Shown here: one piece after another, positions 1 to 11,235 of the stretch
Layout of the letters: each line of letters starts with the position of its first letter
How positions within the stretch are numbered: position 1 is the stretch's first letter
Origin: Closterium sp. Naga37s-1
Lineage: Eukaryota > Streptophyta > Zygnematophyceae > Desmidiales > Closteriaceae
Length of the DNA stretch: 64,000 nucleotides
Direction of reading: 5' to 3'
NCBI GenBank assembly: GCA_947471745.1
Contig: CANJKZ010000068.1
Coordinates: 3,329,001 to 3,393,000 of the forward strand
Notes under the pieces: generated by a model
Told to the model about the DNA's origin: nothing
The model's database searches: none
The model's input: the letters and a program-made list of their open reading frames with translations, nothing else
Position numbers and translations under genes: made by a program

Positions 1-750
1 GCCGTCGACCAGGTGGAGTAGTTCAACGGGGAGGTCGCCGGAGCAGTCCGTCGACCTGCGAAGGACATGTAGGCAGCAGTCGACGAGGGGAACTCGGCGA
101 CAGCAACTGCAGTGCTGGTCGATGGAGGGTTCCATAGACCAGGGAGATCCACGATCGGAGCTATGGTCGACGAGGGAGGCGTCGACTAGAGGACTGGGTG
201 GTCGACTAGGTAACCTGCTCGGCGAGTACTGCGGAGGCACGGGAACGTCGTCGATGTCGCGGTGATGAAGGCGACTGCAGGCTGGTATCCCGAAGTCGAT
301 CTGGCTTGTCGGACGCAGACCAGGGGTGACGGATACACAACGTTGCAAGTCGGGCCAATTGTCTGCGCGCACCTGCGGACATGCGTACTGCTATCTTCTA
401 CGGGTGAAATGCTGGTCAGCCGCTTTGCTGCAGCGTTGGCACGCCGTCGACCTGCTGTGTTGGCAGGCCGCCTTTCTGCAGTGGTGGCGCGGCTCCTCTT
501 CACAACGCTGGCAAGAGGTCGACCATGCTGTGCTGGTGGTCGACCAGTCTAGCTGCAGAGTTGCTAGGTGCCTCATGTAGTCATTCTTGTCGTTGCAATT
601 GCAATCATTATGTAATGTGAACTTTGCTAGTAATAACTCTTGCTGATTCCCTCCGTGAATGCGCAAGTGCTAACGAACACAGGCATAGCTACGATCACTC
701 GTAGAGTTCGTGCCAAACCCCGTAGTCTAGCGCCCAGGGGATTGCTTCGT
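1..750 (+). mobile_element. LTR of copia family B, partial at window edge
   Basis: This stretch matches the reverse complement of the long terminal repeat at 4277-5243, so the parent element would read on the plus strand. Shared landmarks are the GTCGAC-rich first half, the block around 281-300 and the tail near 640-745 that also closes the copy ending at 20396. Its beginning lies outside the window. By eye, GTCGAC occurs about nine times in the first 550 bases. Short open frames here look accidental. The exact right end is uncertain by about 10 bases. Confidence 0.75.
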
Positions 751-755
751 ACTCC

Positions 756-900
756 TGGGCCTCATGACGTCTCCTCGCATCCTCCAGCTGTACCTCTAGG
801 GTGTCTATTATACCGGTGTCACCTACGCCAACCATAGTGACGCTCGCACAGCTGCCGGCCTATGAACACAATAGGCAAGTGACAACTACGTCGACCAGAC
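756..900 (-). pseudogene. Fragment of family B gag start and leader
   Basis: The plus-strand text is similar to 12590-12720, which holds the leader and first codons of the B1 gag on the minus strand. It is an old scrap of a copia element in the opposite orientation to the LTR just left of it, so the junction near 750 is a rearrangement or a nested insertion. Coding capacity is lost. The next 100 bases (905-1009) match nothing I recognise. Confidence 0.6.
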
Positions 901-1009
901 TGAAAGGTAAGTCGTGTGCCGTCCACGCTCACCGCACCATGCAGGAATAGTATTCCACTCAGCTAACCAACTGGGATGAAAGGGCATGTTTGCGTAGCGG
1001 GTGACCTTG

Positions 1010-1122
1010 CAGGGGCTGGTCTTGTACCAGGCACCCAAGCACCCTTGGAGGTGACCCCGAGGAGAGGTTTTAAGTTTGATTAAGTCTTAGTAGCTTGAGT
1101 TTATTTGGCCCTTACACCAACA
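1010..1122 (+). mobile_element. 3' end fragment of LTR family A
   Basis: The piece matches the last 110 bases or so of the full LTR A at 1641-2684, including the terminal TTACACCAACA. Only the end of the repeat is left. It abuts an integrase fragment of a copia element at 1123. Confidence 0.8.
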
Positions 1123-1640
1123 TAAGCCGTGGTCAGCTCCCTCTGGATGCCCTGCTTCTTGAGCCAGGCCGTCATCTCAGCTCCAAGGAACTCACCACCC
1201 CGGTCTGTCCTAATTTGCTTGCTTCTCCATGAATGGCAGCCAATCTTCCCGTAGAGTGAAGGCGGAGTGGTCCTTTTGCTTCAGTCTGCTCCGATCATCC
1301 AGAATGGTTAAGAAATACCGCTCCCCTTTGTGCCCTTGCAACGGCAGCGGGCCCACCAAGTCCATGTGAACCAGCTCCAAAGGCTTCTTGCTCCTGCCAG
1401 CCACACAATGGAAGGCAAAACACGTAAACTTTGAGACCAAACATATTTCACAGTTATCATCGGGTGGCTGTCCGTTCAGCTTCAGATCCTTAATGGCTCC
1501 ATCCTTCTCCAACTGCTTCAACAAGAGCATTGCCACATGCCCCAAGCGTCGGTGTGCCGTTGCCCAATCCGTCTCCCCAGATCTGGCCAACACTTTCACA
1601 CCAACCCCTCCAACGGCGTTGCACTCCCCCTGGGATGCAG
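1123..1640 (-). pseudogene. Copia integrase fragment, family F
   Basis: On the minus strand this encodes the GAG-pre-integrase zinc region (HRRLGHVA followed by a CEICLVSKF pair) and the start of the integrase core (LELVHMDLVGPLP, then FLTILDDRSR). The left part resembles 48447-48507, so it belongs to the same copia family as element F1. It is a fossil fragment between LTR A sequences that read the other way, and no complete element can be drawn around it. Confidence 0.85.
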
Positions 1641-2684
1641 TGTTGGGTGCAAATTCACATTACACGAGAATTGCCGTCTGTTTGTACGAGTATGCGTGAG
1701 CGAATGCATTTGCGTATGTTCACAATTTTCGCTCGAAGCATTTGCAGGTACTCGCACATTGTGCGCTTCGGCACAACATTGTACACGCTATGAACATTGC
1801 AAGCAGAAAGGACGAGCTTGCAAAGGAACCCAAGATGGAAGCTTTGCGGTTCGGTTGAATTGATTGCGCAGATTCAGTTCTATCCGACTCGAAATTGTAC
1901 TGTTTTGTTTGGTTGTCTATAGTGAAGCAGGGCAGGCACTATAGGGGTACAATTTAGGTGAAGGTTGGATGTTGTTTGTCAGTATCTGCATGCTACAGGG
2001 CAAGGGGAAACCAGCGGAACCAGCATTTGGCTGGTTGGGCAAAGACAAAACAGGTGTTGTTTTTAGGACCTGAACCTGGTTGTTGTTTTCCCAGGTTGGA
2101 AAAACAGAACCAGAGGTTGTTTATCAACCTACCACTTGCTGTTTTGTCCAGCCAGGCTGGTTCTGTTGCTTGGAATTATTTGGGATCATCCTTGGTTGTT
2201 CCCAGGTTGATTCCCAAGGTCCTTGCTAGCTAGAACTATTTACTCCTTCTCTGCTTGATTCAAGCGAATCCCTTCCTTGCTGGAATTTCGTTTCTACGCG
2301 GTTCGACGGCGGAATGCTACCCGAGTCAACGCGAGTCTGCTAGCACTCCAATATTAGGCAAACGCTGTCCGAGCCAGAACTTCGTAATGGCAGAACTTTT
2401 CGTGAGGCATCTTGGCTTATTTTAAAGCTCTTGGGGTGAGCTTCGATATAGCCAAATCTCAGTTTTATCCGATTGACGGTCAACACGATACGCTGCGCAA
2501 TGTTCAAGGTACTCTTGCTATTTTGGCTAAGTCATTCTTGATCCCTCTCTCTACAAACTCGGACTCGAGGGTAGGGGCTGGTCTTGTACCAGGCATCCAA
2601 GGACCCCTGCAGGTGACCCCGAGGAGAGGTTTTAAGTTTGAGTAGGTCTTACTAGCTGTTGCTTATTAGGCCCTTACACCAACA
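1641..2684 (+). mobile_element. LTR family A, full-length copy
   Basis: The repeat starts TGTTGGGTGC and ends TTACACCAACA, giving the TG...CA ends of an LTR with a 6-bp terminal inverted repeat (TGTTGG/CCAACA). At 1044 bp it is the clearest complete copy and defines the family; others lie at 9066-11235, 9916-11002, 44560-45624 and 57618-58424. The bases on its two sides do not form a target duplication, so it is probably the remnant of a larger or rearranged insertion. Its right end joins the satellite array directly. The open frames in it are short and repeated among copies. Confidence 0.9.
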
Positions 2685-4276
2685 CCATATGGGTAAGTAA
2701 TGCATTTACTCTTGGTACCAACCGTATACGTGTGTAAAGCACTTACACTTGAAACCAACCACATGAATAAGTAACGCACTTACTCTTGGTACCAACCATG
2801 TAAAAAAGGAATGCACTTACTCTTGGTACAAACCATATGAGTAAGTGACGCACTTACTCTTGGTACCAACCATGCGGGTAATTATCGCACTTACCCCAGG
2901 TACCATCCATATGGGTAACTAACGCACTTACTCGTGGTACCAACCATGTGGGTAAGAACCGCACTTACTCTTGGTACCAACCATATGGATAAGTAACGCA
3001 CTTACGCTTGGTACCAACCATATGAGTAAGTATCGCACTTACTCTTGGTACCAACCATGTGGGTAAGTAACTCACTTACCCTTGCTATCAACCATATGAG
3101 TAAGTAACGCACGTACTCTTGGTACCAACCATATGAGTAAGTAACGCACTTACTCTTGGTACCAACAATATAAGTAAGTAACGCATTTGATCTTGGTACC
3201 AACCATGTGGGTAAATATCGCACTTACCCTTGGTACCAACCATATGGGTAAGTAATGCACTTTCTCTTGGTACCAACCATGTGGGTAAGGACCGCACTTA
3301 CTCTTGGTACCAACCATATGGATAAGTAATGCACTTACTCTTGGTACCAACCATGTAAGTAAGTAATGCACTTACTCTTGGTACCAACCATGTGTGTAAG
3401 TAACGCACATATTTTTGGTACCAACCATGTGGATAAGTAATGCACTTACTCTTGGTACCAACCATATGAGTAAGTAACGCACTTACTCTTGGTACCAACC
3501 ATATGAGTAAGTAATGCACTTAGTCTTGGAACCAACCATATGAGCAAGTAACGCACTTATTATTGGTACCAACCATATACGAAAGCAACACACCTACTTT
3601 TTGTACCAACCATAGGAGTAAGTGACGCACTTACTCTTGGTACCAACCACGTGGGTAAGAATCGCACTTACTCTTGGTACCAAAGATATGGATTAGTAAT
3701 GCAATTACTCTTGGTACCAACCATGTGGGTAAGAACCGCCATTACTCTTGGTACCAACGATATGGATAGGTAACGCATTTACTCTTGGTACCAACCATAT
3801 GGGTAAGTAACGCACTTACTCTTGGTACCAACCATATAGATAAGTAACGCTCCTACTCTTGGTACCAACAATATGGGTAAATGACGTACTTACTCTTGGT
3901 ACCAACCATGTGGGTAAATAACGCACATAATCTTGGTACCAACCATATGGGTAAGTAACGCACTTACTCTTGGTACCAACGATATGAGTAAGTTACCAAC
4001 TTACTCTTAGAACCAACCATGCGGGTAAATATCGCACTTACCCTTGGTACCAACCATTTGTGTAAGTAACGCACTAACTCTTGGTACCAACCATGTGGGT
4101 AAGAACCGCACTTACTCTTGGTACCAAACGTATGAATAAGCAACGCACTTACTCTTGGTACCAACCATATAGATAAGTTTCGCGATTACTCTTGGTACCA
4201 ACCATATAAGTAAGTAACGCACTTGCTTTTGGTACCTACCATATAGGTAAGTATCGCATATACTCTTGGTTCCAAC
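2685..4276 (+). repeat. 37-bp satellite array 1
   Basis: About 43 tandem units of 37 bp. Each carries GGTACC, then CCAACCATATGGG, then GTAAGT-AACGC-ACTTAC. GGTACC and CATATG are palindromes, and GTAAGT/ACTTAC is a 6-bp inverted repeat around a 5-base loop. Units vary at a few positions. Because 37 is not a multiple of three, the array opens spurious frames of 60-80 codons on the minus strand with a 37-residue period. The array continues at 13244 across element B1, so the two were once one block. Confidence 0.97.
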
Positions 4277-5243
4277 CGCGGAGATAACTCTATCAACGGG
4301 AGCTAGATTACGGGCTAGGACGGGATAGGAGTGATCTCTGCGTTCGTTCACTTAGTTGTTCTCTAGCACTTGTGCGTTCACAGGGCAAAACCGCAAGAGT
4401 TTCACTAGCAAAAGTTAAGAACAATAGTTCAGAATGATAGCATCAACATTGGCATGCAAGACTACATCAGACCTAGCAAAGCTGCTAGGCGACTGACTGC
4501 CAGCGCAGCACGTTCCTGCAGAACAAAGTCGCGACTTGCAAACGTTGCAAGTCCACGGTGTGCCAACGCTGCAGCATGTCGGCTGCACAGCGTTGCACCC
4601 GCAGGACAACGAAGCACCTGCTTGGCAGGTGCGCGCAGCTGGTTGGTGCGCCACTCTTCGTCACGAGCACAGCGCAGACGCCTGGCAGACTCCATGCCAG
4701 CGACTGTGCCCACCAGCCACGTTGACCTCGGGATACCACCTCCGAGTTCGGCCTCACAGAACTACCACGGCGACCTTCGCATACGTCGCCCTGGTATCTA
4801 GGTCAACCGGGCAACCACGCCTAGTCAACCACCCTCTCGTGCCCGTCGACCACCCAGGTTGACGACCACCTCCTGACGGTCATCGGCTGCACTAGCCCGG
4901 AGTCTCATAGTTCGGCGCCCTGCAACCCGACGCCTTGCTACTCGACGCCCAGCTACTCGGCGTCCTGCTACTCGACGCCCTCCAGCTCGACTTCCCCAGC
5001 CTCCCCGGTCGAGGTCGACGTCGGCCAAACCTCCGTCGACCACCAGGTGAGGTCGACCACCTGGTCGACCACCCCAAAGTCGGCGCCCAGAAGTCGGCGC
5101 CAGTGCAGTGGCCCCCGTGCAGGTCGATCTCCCCGTCGACCAGCTCGCCCACTGCTGCAGGTCGGCTGCACTACCCCGTACACCTGACCTCAAGGCCGGC
5201 TCCGCCCAAGCGAGGATGGGCCCTTCCACAACTCCCGTTGACA
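4277..5243 (-). repeat. Left (3') LTR of B1
   Basis: About 967 bp, ending TTGACA in the plus text (TGTCAACG in the sense of the element). The last 530 bp match the right LTR at 12714-13243, and the first 430 bp match 47290-47690 and, reversed, 20105-20396. Several GTCGAC sites lie in 4840-5150. The left boundary rests on the CCAAC target duplication and on the similar end at 20396. Confidence 0.85.
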
Positions 5244-5254
5244 CTCCTCTACCG
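5244..5254 (-). promoter_or_regulatory. Polypurine tract of B1
   Basis: In the sense of the element the sequence CGGTAGAGGAG directly precedes the 3' LTR start TGTCAACG, the position of the plus-strand primer in LTR elements. A matching tract (CAGGGGAG) precedes the LTR in B3 near 48191. Confidence 0.7.
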
Positions 5255-5429
5255 CGTTCACGCTTAAGCCCCCAGCCCACTAGGCAGTACTCCTCGGAGA
5301 GTAGCTCGTTGGCGTGCACACAACACATAGTACGCCGGTCACTGCACCAGCTATCCATGAGGGCATGGCACCTACTGTTGCACATCGTCGTCTCTGTCGC
5401 CCACGTCGGCCAGGCGCACTTGGCCGATT

Positions 5430-7080
5430 GCAACGGAGCACCGGCTGAAGGCCGGATAGTGCAATGCCTTCGTCACGAAGTCAGCCGGTTGCTTGGTGGT
5501 CGGGATGTACTTCAGCGTGAATTTCCCACGCTTCACCATGTGCTGGAGCCAGGCCTATCGCTGCTCCATGTGCTTGAGGTTGCCCGTCAACCCCATGCCC
5601 TCGGTGACCGTGATGGCCGACTTGTTGTCCACCCGGAGGACAGTCAGCTTCCAGCATCTAGCTGTCGGAACTCTGCAAGAAGGGAGCGAAGGCGGCGTCC
5701 CTCCTTGCCGGCTTTAGTGGCCGCCACGTATTATGATTCGGTCGACAACAGCGTCGCGCACTTAATGCGCTAGCTCGACCAGGAGACTGCGGCCCCTCTG
5801 AAGACGAACACGTAGCCTCCCGTGCTTGTCCTCATCTGCTTGTTGCCGGCGTCGTCGGCGTCCACGTAGCCGACCAGCTTTAGCGATTCAGTTCCACCGC
5901 CGAACTCCAGGGCGGTGTCGCGCGTGTTGGCGAAGTAGACGAGGCAGCGGTTGACCTCGCGCCAGTGCTGGTCACTCCTCACCGTGGGGCCGCACCACAG
6001 CTTGCTGGAGGCGAAGGTGATGTCCGGTCTCGTTGTCGCCGTCGCGACCTGCAGCGAGCCGACCTTCTGTCGGTACTCCTCCTCCTAAAGCTCCTGTGAC
6101 TCCTTGTTGTCGAACGTCAGCTCAGTGTAGGCGCCGACCAAGATTGGCGTCTTTGGGGTATGCCCGATCTGCTCCTCGTCGAGGAACCGCCTACGCAGCT
6201 CGTCGGCGTAGCCCTGCTGGTGGAGCCACAGCTTCCTTGCCGGCCTGTCGCGCACGATCTCCAGCCTGAGGTACTTCTGCAACGGCGAGATCTCCCACAG
6301 CTTGAAGGCGGCCTCCAGCAGCTCCTTCAGCTCCTTCAGCATCGCGGCAATACTACTGGCGGCGAGCAGGTCGTCGACGTAGACCAGCACCCAGGAGGCC
6401 ACCTTGTCGTAGTCGACCTTGAAGTAGAGCCCCATGTCAACCTGGCTCTTCTTCCAGCCTGCGCCGACAAGCACATCGTTGAGAGCCTTGTACCACAGCA
6501 GCGGCGATTGCTTCAGCCCGTAGAGGCCTTTCAGCAGCTTGCACACCCGGCCGGTTCCGTCGTTGAAGTAGTCCGGCTGGTACATGTACAGCACCCAGTC
6601 AAGCTTGCTCTGCAGGAAGGCGTTCTTCATATCGAGCTGCATCAGGTTGAGGTTGAGGACGGCGACGATGCTGAGGAAGATCCTCAGCATGACGTAGCTG
6701 CTCACCGGTGAAGCCCTTCACGACCAGCCTTGCCTTCTCGCGCTCGACGATGTCGTCGATGTTGTACTTCGTCGTCAGCACCCACTAGTTCTTCATGATG
6801 GTCACTCGTGGGGGGCGTTCGACCAGCTCCCACATCCCCATGTCGATGGGGCTGCGGATCTCCTCCTCCATGGCGGCCTTCACCGCCTTGCCTTTCCAGC
6901 TCGCCAGCGCCTCCTTCACCGTCATCGTCGAGATGTCCCAGCGGTGTTCAGGGTCGGCGTGCATGTCGGGATCGAGCACCGGCAGCTCTTCGTCCTCCTC
7001 GGCGTCGTCGTACAGCATGTCGTCGTCGACCTCGTCGTACACCGTAGTGAAGGCAGCCGGTACATAGATGTCAGGCAACC
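5430..7080 (-). pseudogene. RT and RNase H region of copia B1
   Basis: Minus-strand coding remnants of the copia reverse transcriptase. Landmarks are WELVERPP at the domain start, AFLQSKLDWVLYMYQPDYF in the fingers and palm, KLLKGLYGLKQSP, and SWVLVYVDDLLAAS around the catalytic YVDD box, followed by the connection region and the first part of RNase H (GYVDADDAG). The right end carries an acidic stretch with DEVDDD and EEDEE that belongs to the linker between integrase and RT. The region is degenerate, with several breaks. Closest relatives in the window are 22721-23754 and 30157-30440 in B2. Confidence 0.88.
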
Positions 7081-8840
7081 TCCGAATCCAGCCTGACCAC
7101 CGCGGTCCAGTCTAGACCTCCACTACGTCGCTGTTGGTGGACTCCTCGGCAATCCCTCCTTCATCACCGGCATCGCTGCCCTCAGCAGCCTGCAGCACCA
7201 CGGTCGGCGTCCCTGCTAACTTCTCCCCTGCCAATTGCCCAGTCACCGACTGCTCCTTGGTCAGCTTCGCTGATGCCTGCTCCCCTTAAGCTGTTGCGTT
7301 GCCGCTACCCCCTTTGCCGACTGCACCACCAGTGGCTGCACTTCCTCGGCCTGCTCCTATCCTGCCGGCAACGACTTCACTTTCACGTCGACTTGCTGGA
7401 TGTTGCGTCGGCCACCGGCTTTGCTCTTGGCCGGCGCCTCAAGCCACGACCCACTGCTCCCCTCATCGCCGGAGGCCGACACCAGAGTCAGCCCACGTAG
7501 GTCGGCCACAAGGGGAGGGCCAGGAGGGGCAGGGGAGGGGACATCCTCGACGTCCTCAGCAGCAGGCTCACCGACCTCAGCGAGCAGAGGGAGCGTCGCC
7601 GTCGAGGTGTCCGTCGGCGGGTTGACTTGCGTCCGCCCCAATGCCTGCCCATGCTCCGACTTCCACACCTCCAGCGACATTGTCTCATAGAACACCACGT
7701 CCGACGTTGTGACCATCTTGTTGTCGGCGATATCAAGGAGCTCCAAGCCTTTGCTCTCCTCCGACACGCCGAGATGAAGGCCCCACCTGGCCTTCGGCTT
7801 CAGCTTGCCACCGCGCTGCTCCTCGGGGACCAAGAACTGCGCCATAAAGCCCCACACTCGTGCCAGTGATAAGTCGGGCTTCTGCCCTGTCAGCAGCTGC
7901 TACGGCGTTGTCCCTGGTGGCAGCGCTGACCGCTCAAGGCAGTTGCGGACCGAGACGGCCTGACGCAAAGCGAGGTGCCACCAGTGGTGCTGCACGCCCA
8001 TGTGCAGCAGCATCGTCCGCACGGATTCCACCACCGTCCGCACCGATTCCACCACCGTAGTGAAGGCAGCCCGCTCCCCATGCCGTTCTGCTGCGGCGTG
8101 TACGGGCAGGTGAGGTCGTGGACGATCCCTATGCCGTTCACGAAGTGGGTGATGTCCTTCCCGAGGAACTCCCCTCCCCGGTCACAGCGTAGCATCAGCA
8201 CCGTCTTCTTCGTCTGCCGCCCAGACACCGCCAGCCACTGCACGAACTCCTTCAGAACGTCCGACTTCCTGGCAACTGGCCGCACCCACACGTAGCGAGT
8301 CTTGCGGTCCTTCAGCAGCAAGAAGTACAAGCTGCCGTCCTTGGCAGCCACGCGGAACGGCCCGCACGGGTCGATGTGCACGACGACGGCCAGCACGTCT
8401 TCGGCGTCGGAGCCATGGTCAGGGAAGGTGTGACGCGCCAGCTTCCCGCCGACGCACGAGACACACGGTGAGTCGGCGCCAGACGCCGACTTGAGGTCCA
8501 GCCCAATGGCAACCTCGTGCTTTGCCAAGCTCCGGATGGTGTCCATGCCGGCATGTGCGAACCTCGCATGCAGCATGTCCGGCGTCGACTTCGTCGATGA
8601 CTCTATCGCCCGCAGGGCCAACACCTCCGTCGAGGGCGTTGTCGAGGTCGTCAAGCAGGGACGCAGGTCGGTGCAGAGGACCCTGTCGGTGTAGGACGCC
8701 CGACCGAGTACGTCCCCTACCGCCGTGACGAGCAACATCCTGTTGCCGTACTCCTTCAGCTGGCCAGCCGATAGCAGAATAGCGTGCACGCCCGGGACAT
8801 AGAGCACATCGGGAATCAGCCTTCCCTTACAGAGCGATAG
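7080..8840 (-). pseudogene. Integrase and linker region of copia B1
   Basis: The core reads on the minus strand: MLHARFAHAG and CVSCVGGKLARH are the GAG-pre-integrase zinc region, VVHIDPCGPFRV carries the first catalytic Asp, LRCDRGGEFLGKD the second, and CPYTPQQNGM the region of the Glu. Downstream is the copia C-terminal module (VWGFMAQFLVPEEQRGG, then VVFYETMSLEVWK), then a Pro/Ala-rich linker toward RT. The same segments occur twice in B2 (30345-33600). Broken in more than one place. Confidence 0.88.
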
Positions 8841-8844
8841 TGCC

Positions 8845-9065
8845 TCAGCCCTGGACCTCTTGCAGTGCCCCATTGAAGCCGCGCACGTGCTTGACGTCGC
8901 CGCTTGGCTGCACGTCGACGAAGATCTCCTTCGTCCCCATCAGGTGGTGGGAGCAGCCGCTGTCGAGCAGGACCACCAACGGGTTCGCCTGCACAGCTGC
9001 CGCCATCGCATGGAAGTCCTTGCTGGCCTCCGGCGCCAGTGAGACGGTCGGCTCCACGACGCCTT
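8845..9065 (-). pseudogene. Aspartic protease region of copia B1
   Basis: The minus strand gives VVLLDSGCSHHLMG, the copia protease active-site form (DSG followed by a C-H pair), preceded by FHAMAAAVQANP. It lies between gag and integrase, as expected for copia. Its upstream side is cut by the solo LTR starting at 9066. Confidence 0.85.
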
Positions 9066-11235
9066 TGTTGGGTGCAAATTCACATTGCACGACATCCTGC
9101 CGTCTCTTTGTACGAGTATGCGTGTGCAAATGCATTTGCGTATGAATGGAATGTTCGTGTGCTTGTTTGCTTTCGCAAATTTTCGCTTGAAGAATTTGCA
9201 GGTACTCGCGCATTGTACGATTCGGCGCAACATTGTACGCGCTATGAACAATACAAGCAGATAGGACGAGCTCGCAAAGGAACCCAATATGGAAGCTTTG
9301 CGGTTCGGCTTACTTGATTGCGCAGATTCAGTTCTATCCAACTCGAAATTGTACTGTTTTGTTTGGTTGACTATAGTGTAGCAGGGCAGGCACCATAGGG
9401 GTACAATTTAGGTGAAGGTTGGATGCTGTTTGTCTGTATCTGCATGCTACATGGCCAGCGGAAACCAGCTGAACCAGCATTTGGCTGGTTGGGCAAAGAC
9501 AAAACAGGTTCTGTTCTTAGGACCTGAACCTGGTTGTTGTTTTTCCAGGTTGGAAAAACAGAACCAGAGGTTGTTTACCAACCTACCACCTGCTGTTTTG
9601 TCCAGCCAGGTTGGTTCTGTTGCTTGGAGATACTTGGGATCATCCTTGGTTGTTCCCAAGTTGATTCCCAAGGTCCTTGCTAGGTAGAACTAATTATTCC
9701 TTCTCTGTTTGTACCTGGATACAGTGAAATTGATTCGAGCGAGATTTTGTTTCTACGCGGTGCGATGGCGAAATGTGACCCGATTCAACGCTAGTATGCT
9801 AGCGCCCTTGTGCTAGGCAAACACTGTACGAGCAATAACTCCGTAATGGCATAACTTTTCGCGAGGCAACTTGGCTCATTCTAAAGCTCTTGGAGCGAGC
9901 TTCGATATGGGAAATTGTTGGGTGCAAATTCAAATTGCACGGCATCTTGCCGTCTGTTTGTACGAGTATGTGTGTGCATTTGGGTGTGGATGGAATGTTC
10001 GTGTGTTTGTTTTCTTTCGCAATTTTCGTTTGATGCATTTGCAGGTACTCGCGCAATGTGCGCTTCGGCACAACATTGTACACGCTATGAACAGTACAAG
10101 CAGAAAGGACGAGCTTGCAAAGGAACCCAAGATGGAAGCTTTGCGGGTCGGTTGAATTGATTGCGCAGATTCAGTTCTATCAAACTCGAAATTGTACTGT
10201 TTTGTTTGGTTGACTTTAGTGTAGCAGGGCAGGCTCTATAGAGGTACAGTTTAGGTGAAGGTTGGATGTTGTTTATATGTATCTGCATGCTAAAGGGCCA
10301 GGGGAAACCAGCCGAACCAGCATTTGGCTGGTTGGGCAAAGACAAAACAGGTTCTGTTTTCAGGACCTGAACCTGGTTGTTGTTTTCCCAGGTTTGAAAA
10401 ACAGAACCAGAGGTTTTTTACCAACCTACCACCTGCTGTTTTGTCCAGCCAGGTTGAATCTGTTGCTTGGAATTATTTGGGATCATCCCTGGTTGTTCCC
10501 AGGTTGATTCCCAAGGTCCTTGCTAGCTAGAGCTATATATTCCTTCTCTGTTTGTACCTGAACATAGTCAATTTGATTCAAGCAAATTCCTCCCTTCCTG
10601 GAATTTCGTTTCTACACGGTACGACGGCGGAATGCTACTCAAGTCAACGCTAGTACGCTAGCACTCCAACGCTAGGCAAACGCTGTCCGAGCCATAACTC
10701 CGTAGTGGCATAACTTTTCGCGAGGCAACTTGGCTTATTTTAAAGCTCTTGGAGTGAGCTTCGATATAGGAAATTCTCAGCTTAATCTGGTCGACGGTCT
10801 GCATGATACGCTGCGCGACGTTCAAGGTACTCTTGTTATTTTGGCTAAGTCATTCTTGACTCCTCTCTCTACAAACTCGGACCCAAGGATAGGGGCTGGT
10901 CTTGTACCAGGCACCCAAGGACCCTTGGAGGTGACCCCAAGGAGAGGTTTTAAGTCTGATTAAGTCTTAGTAGCTTGAGTTTATTAGGCCCTTACACCAT
11001 AAAAAATTCTCAGCTTAATCCTATCGACGGTCTGCACGATAGGCTGCGCGCCGTTCAAGGTACTCTTGTTATTTTGGCTAAGTCATTCTTGACTCCTCTC
11101 TCTACAAACTCGGACCCGAGGATAGGGGCTGGTCTTGTACCAGGCACCCAAGGACCCTTGGAGGTGACCCCGAGAAGAGGTTTTAAGTTTGATTAAGTCT
11201 TAATAGCTTGAGTTGATTAGGCCCTTACACCAACA
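9066..11235 (+). mobile_element. Solo LTR A inserted in B1, itself carrying a second LTR
   Basis: The outer copy starts TGTTGGGTGC at 9066 and ends TTACACCAACA at 11235, with its middle split by the copy at 9916-11002. The flanks are GCCTT (9061-9065) and GCCTC (11236-11240), a target duplication with one difference. The insertion falls between the gag zinc knuckle and the protease of B1 and reads against it. A solo LTR is the usual product of recombination between the two LTRs of a full copy. Confidence 0.88.
9916..11002 (+). mobile_element. Solo LTR A nested inside an older LTR A
   Basis: A second copy of the same LTR interrupts the outer one after a GAAAT; AAAAT precedes the resumption of the outer repeat near 11008. 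This is consistent with a 5-bp target duplication with one difference. The outer sequence resumes at exactly the point it left (TCTCAGCTTAATC). The right end has drifted, so the boundary is good to a few bases. Confidence 0.85.

Noticed and set aside
1641-2684. LTR A as a full solo insertion with target duplication
   Set aside because: The five bases on either side (TGCAG and CCATA) do not match, so only the repeat itself is claimed.
3002-4351. Minus-strand frames of 60-80 codons with WLVPRVSALLTHMVGTKSK periodicity
   Set aside because: They are the 37-bp satellite read in rotating frames (period 37 residues). The same frames appear in every array, with no independent gene signal.
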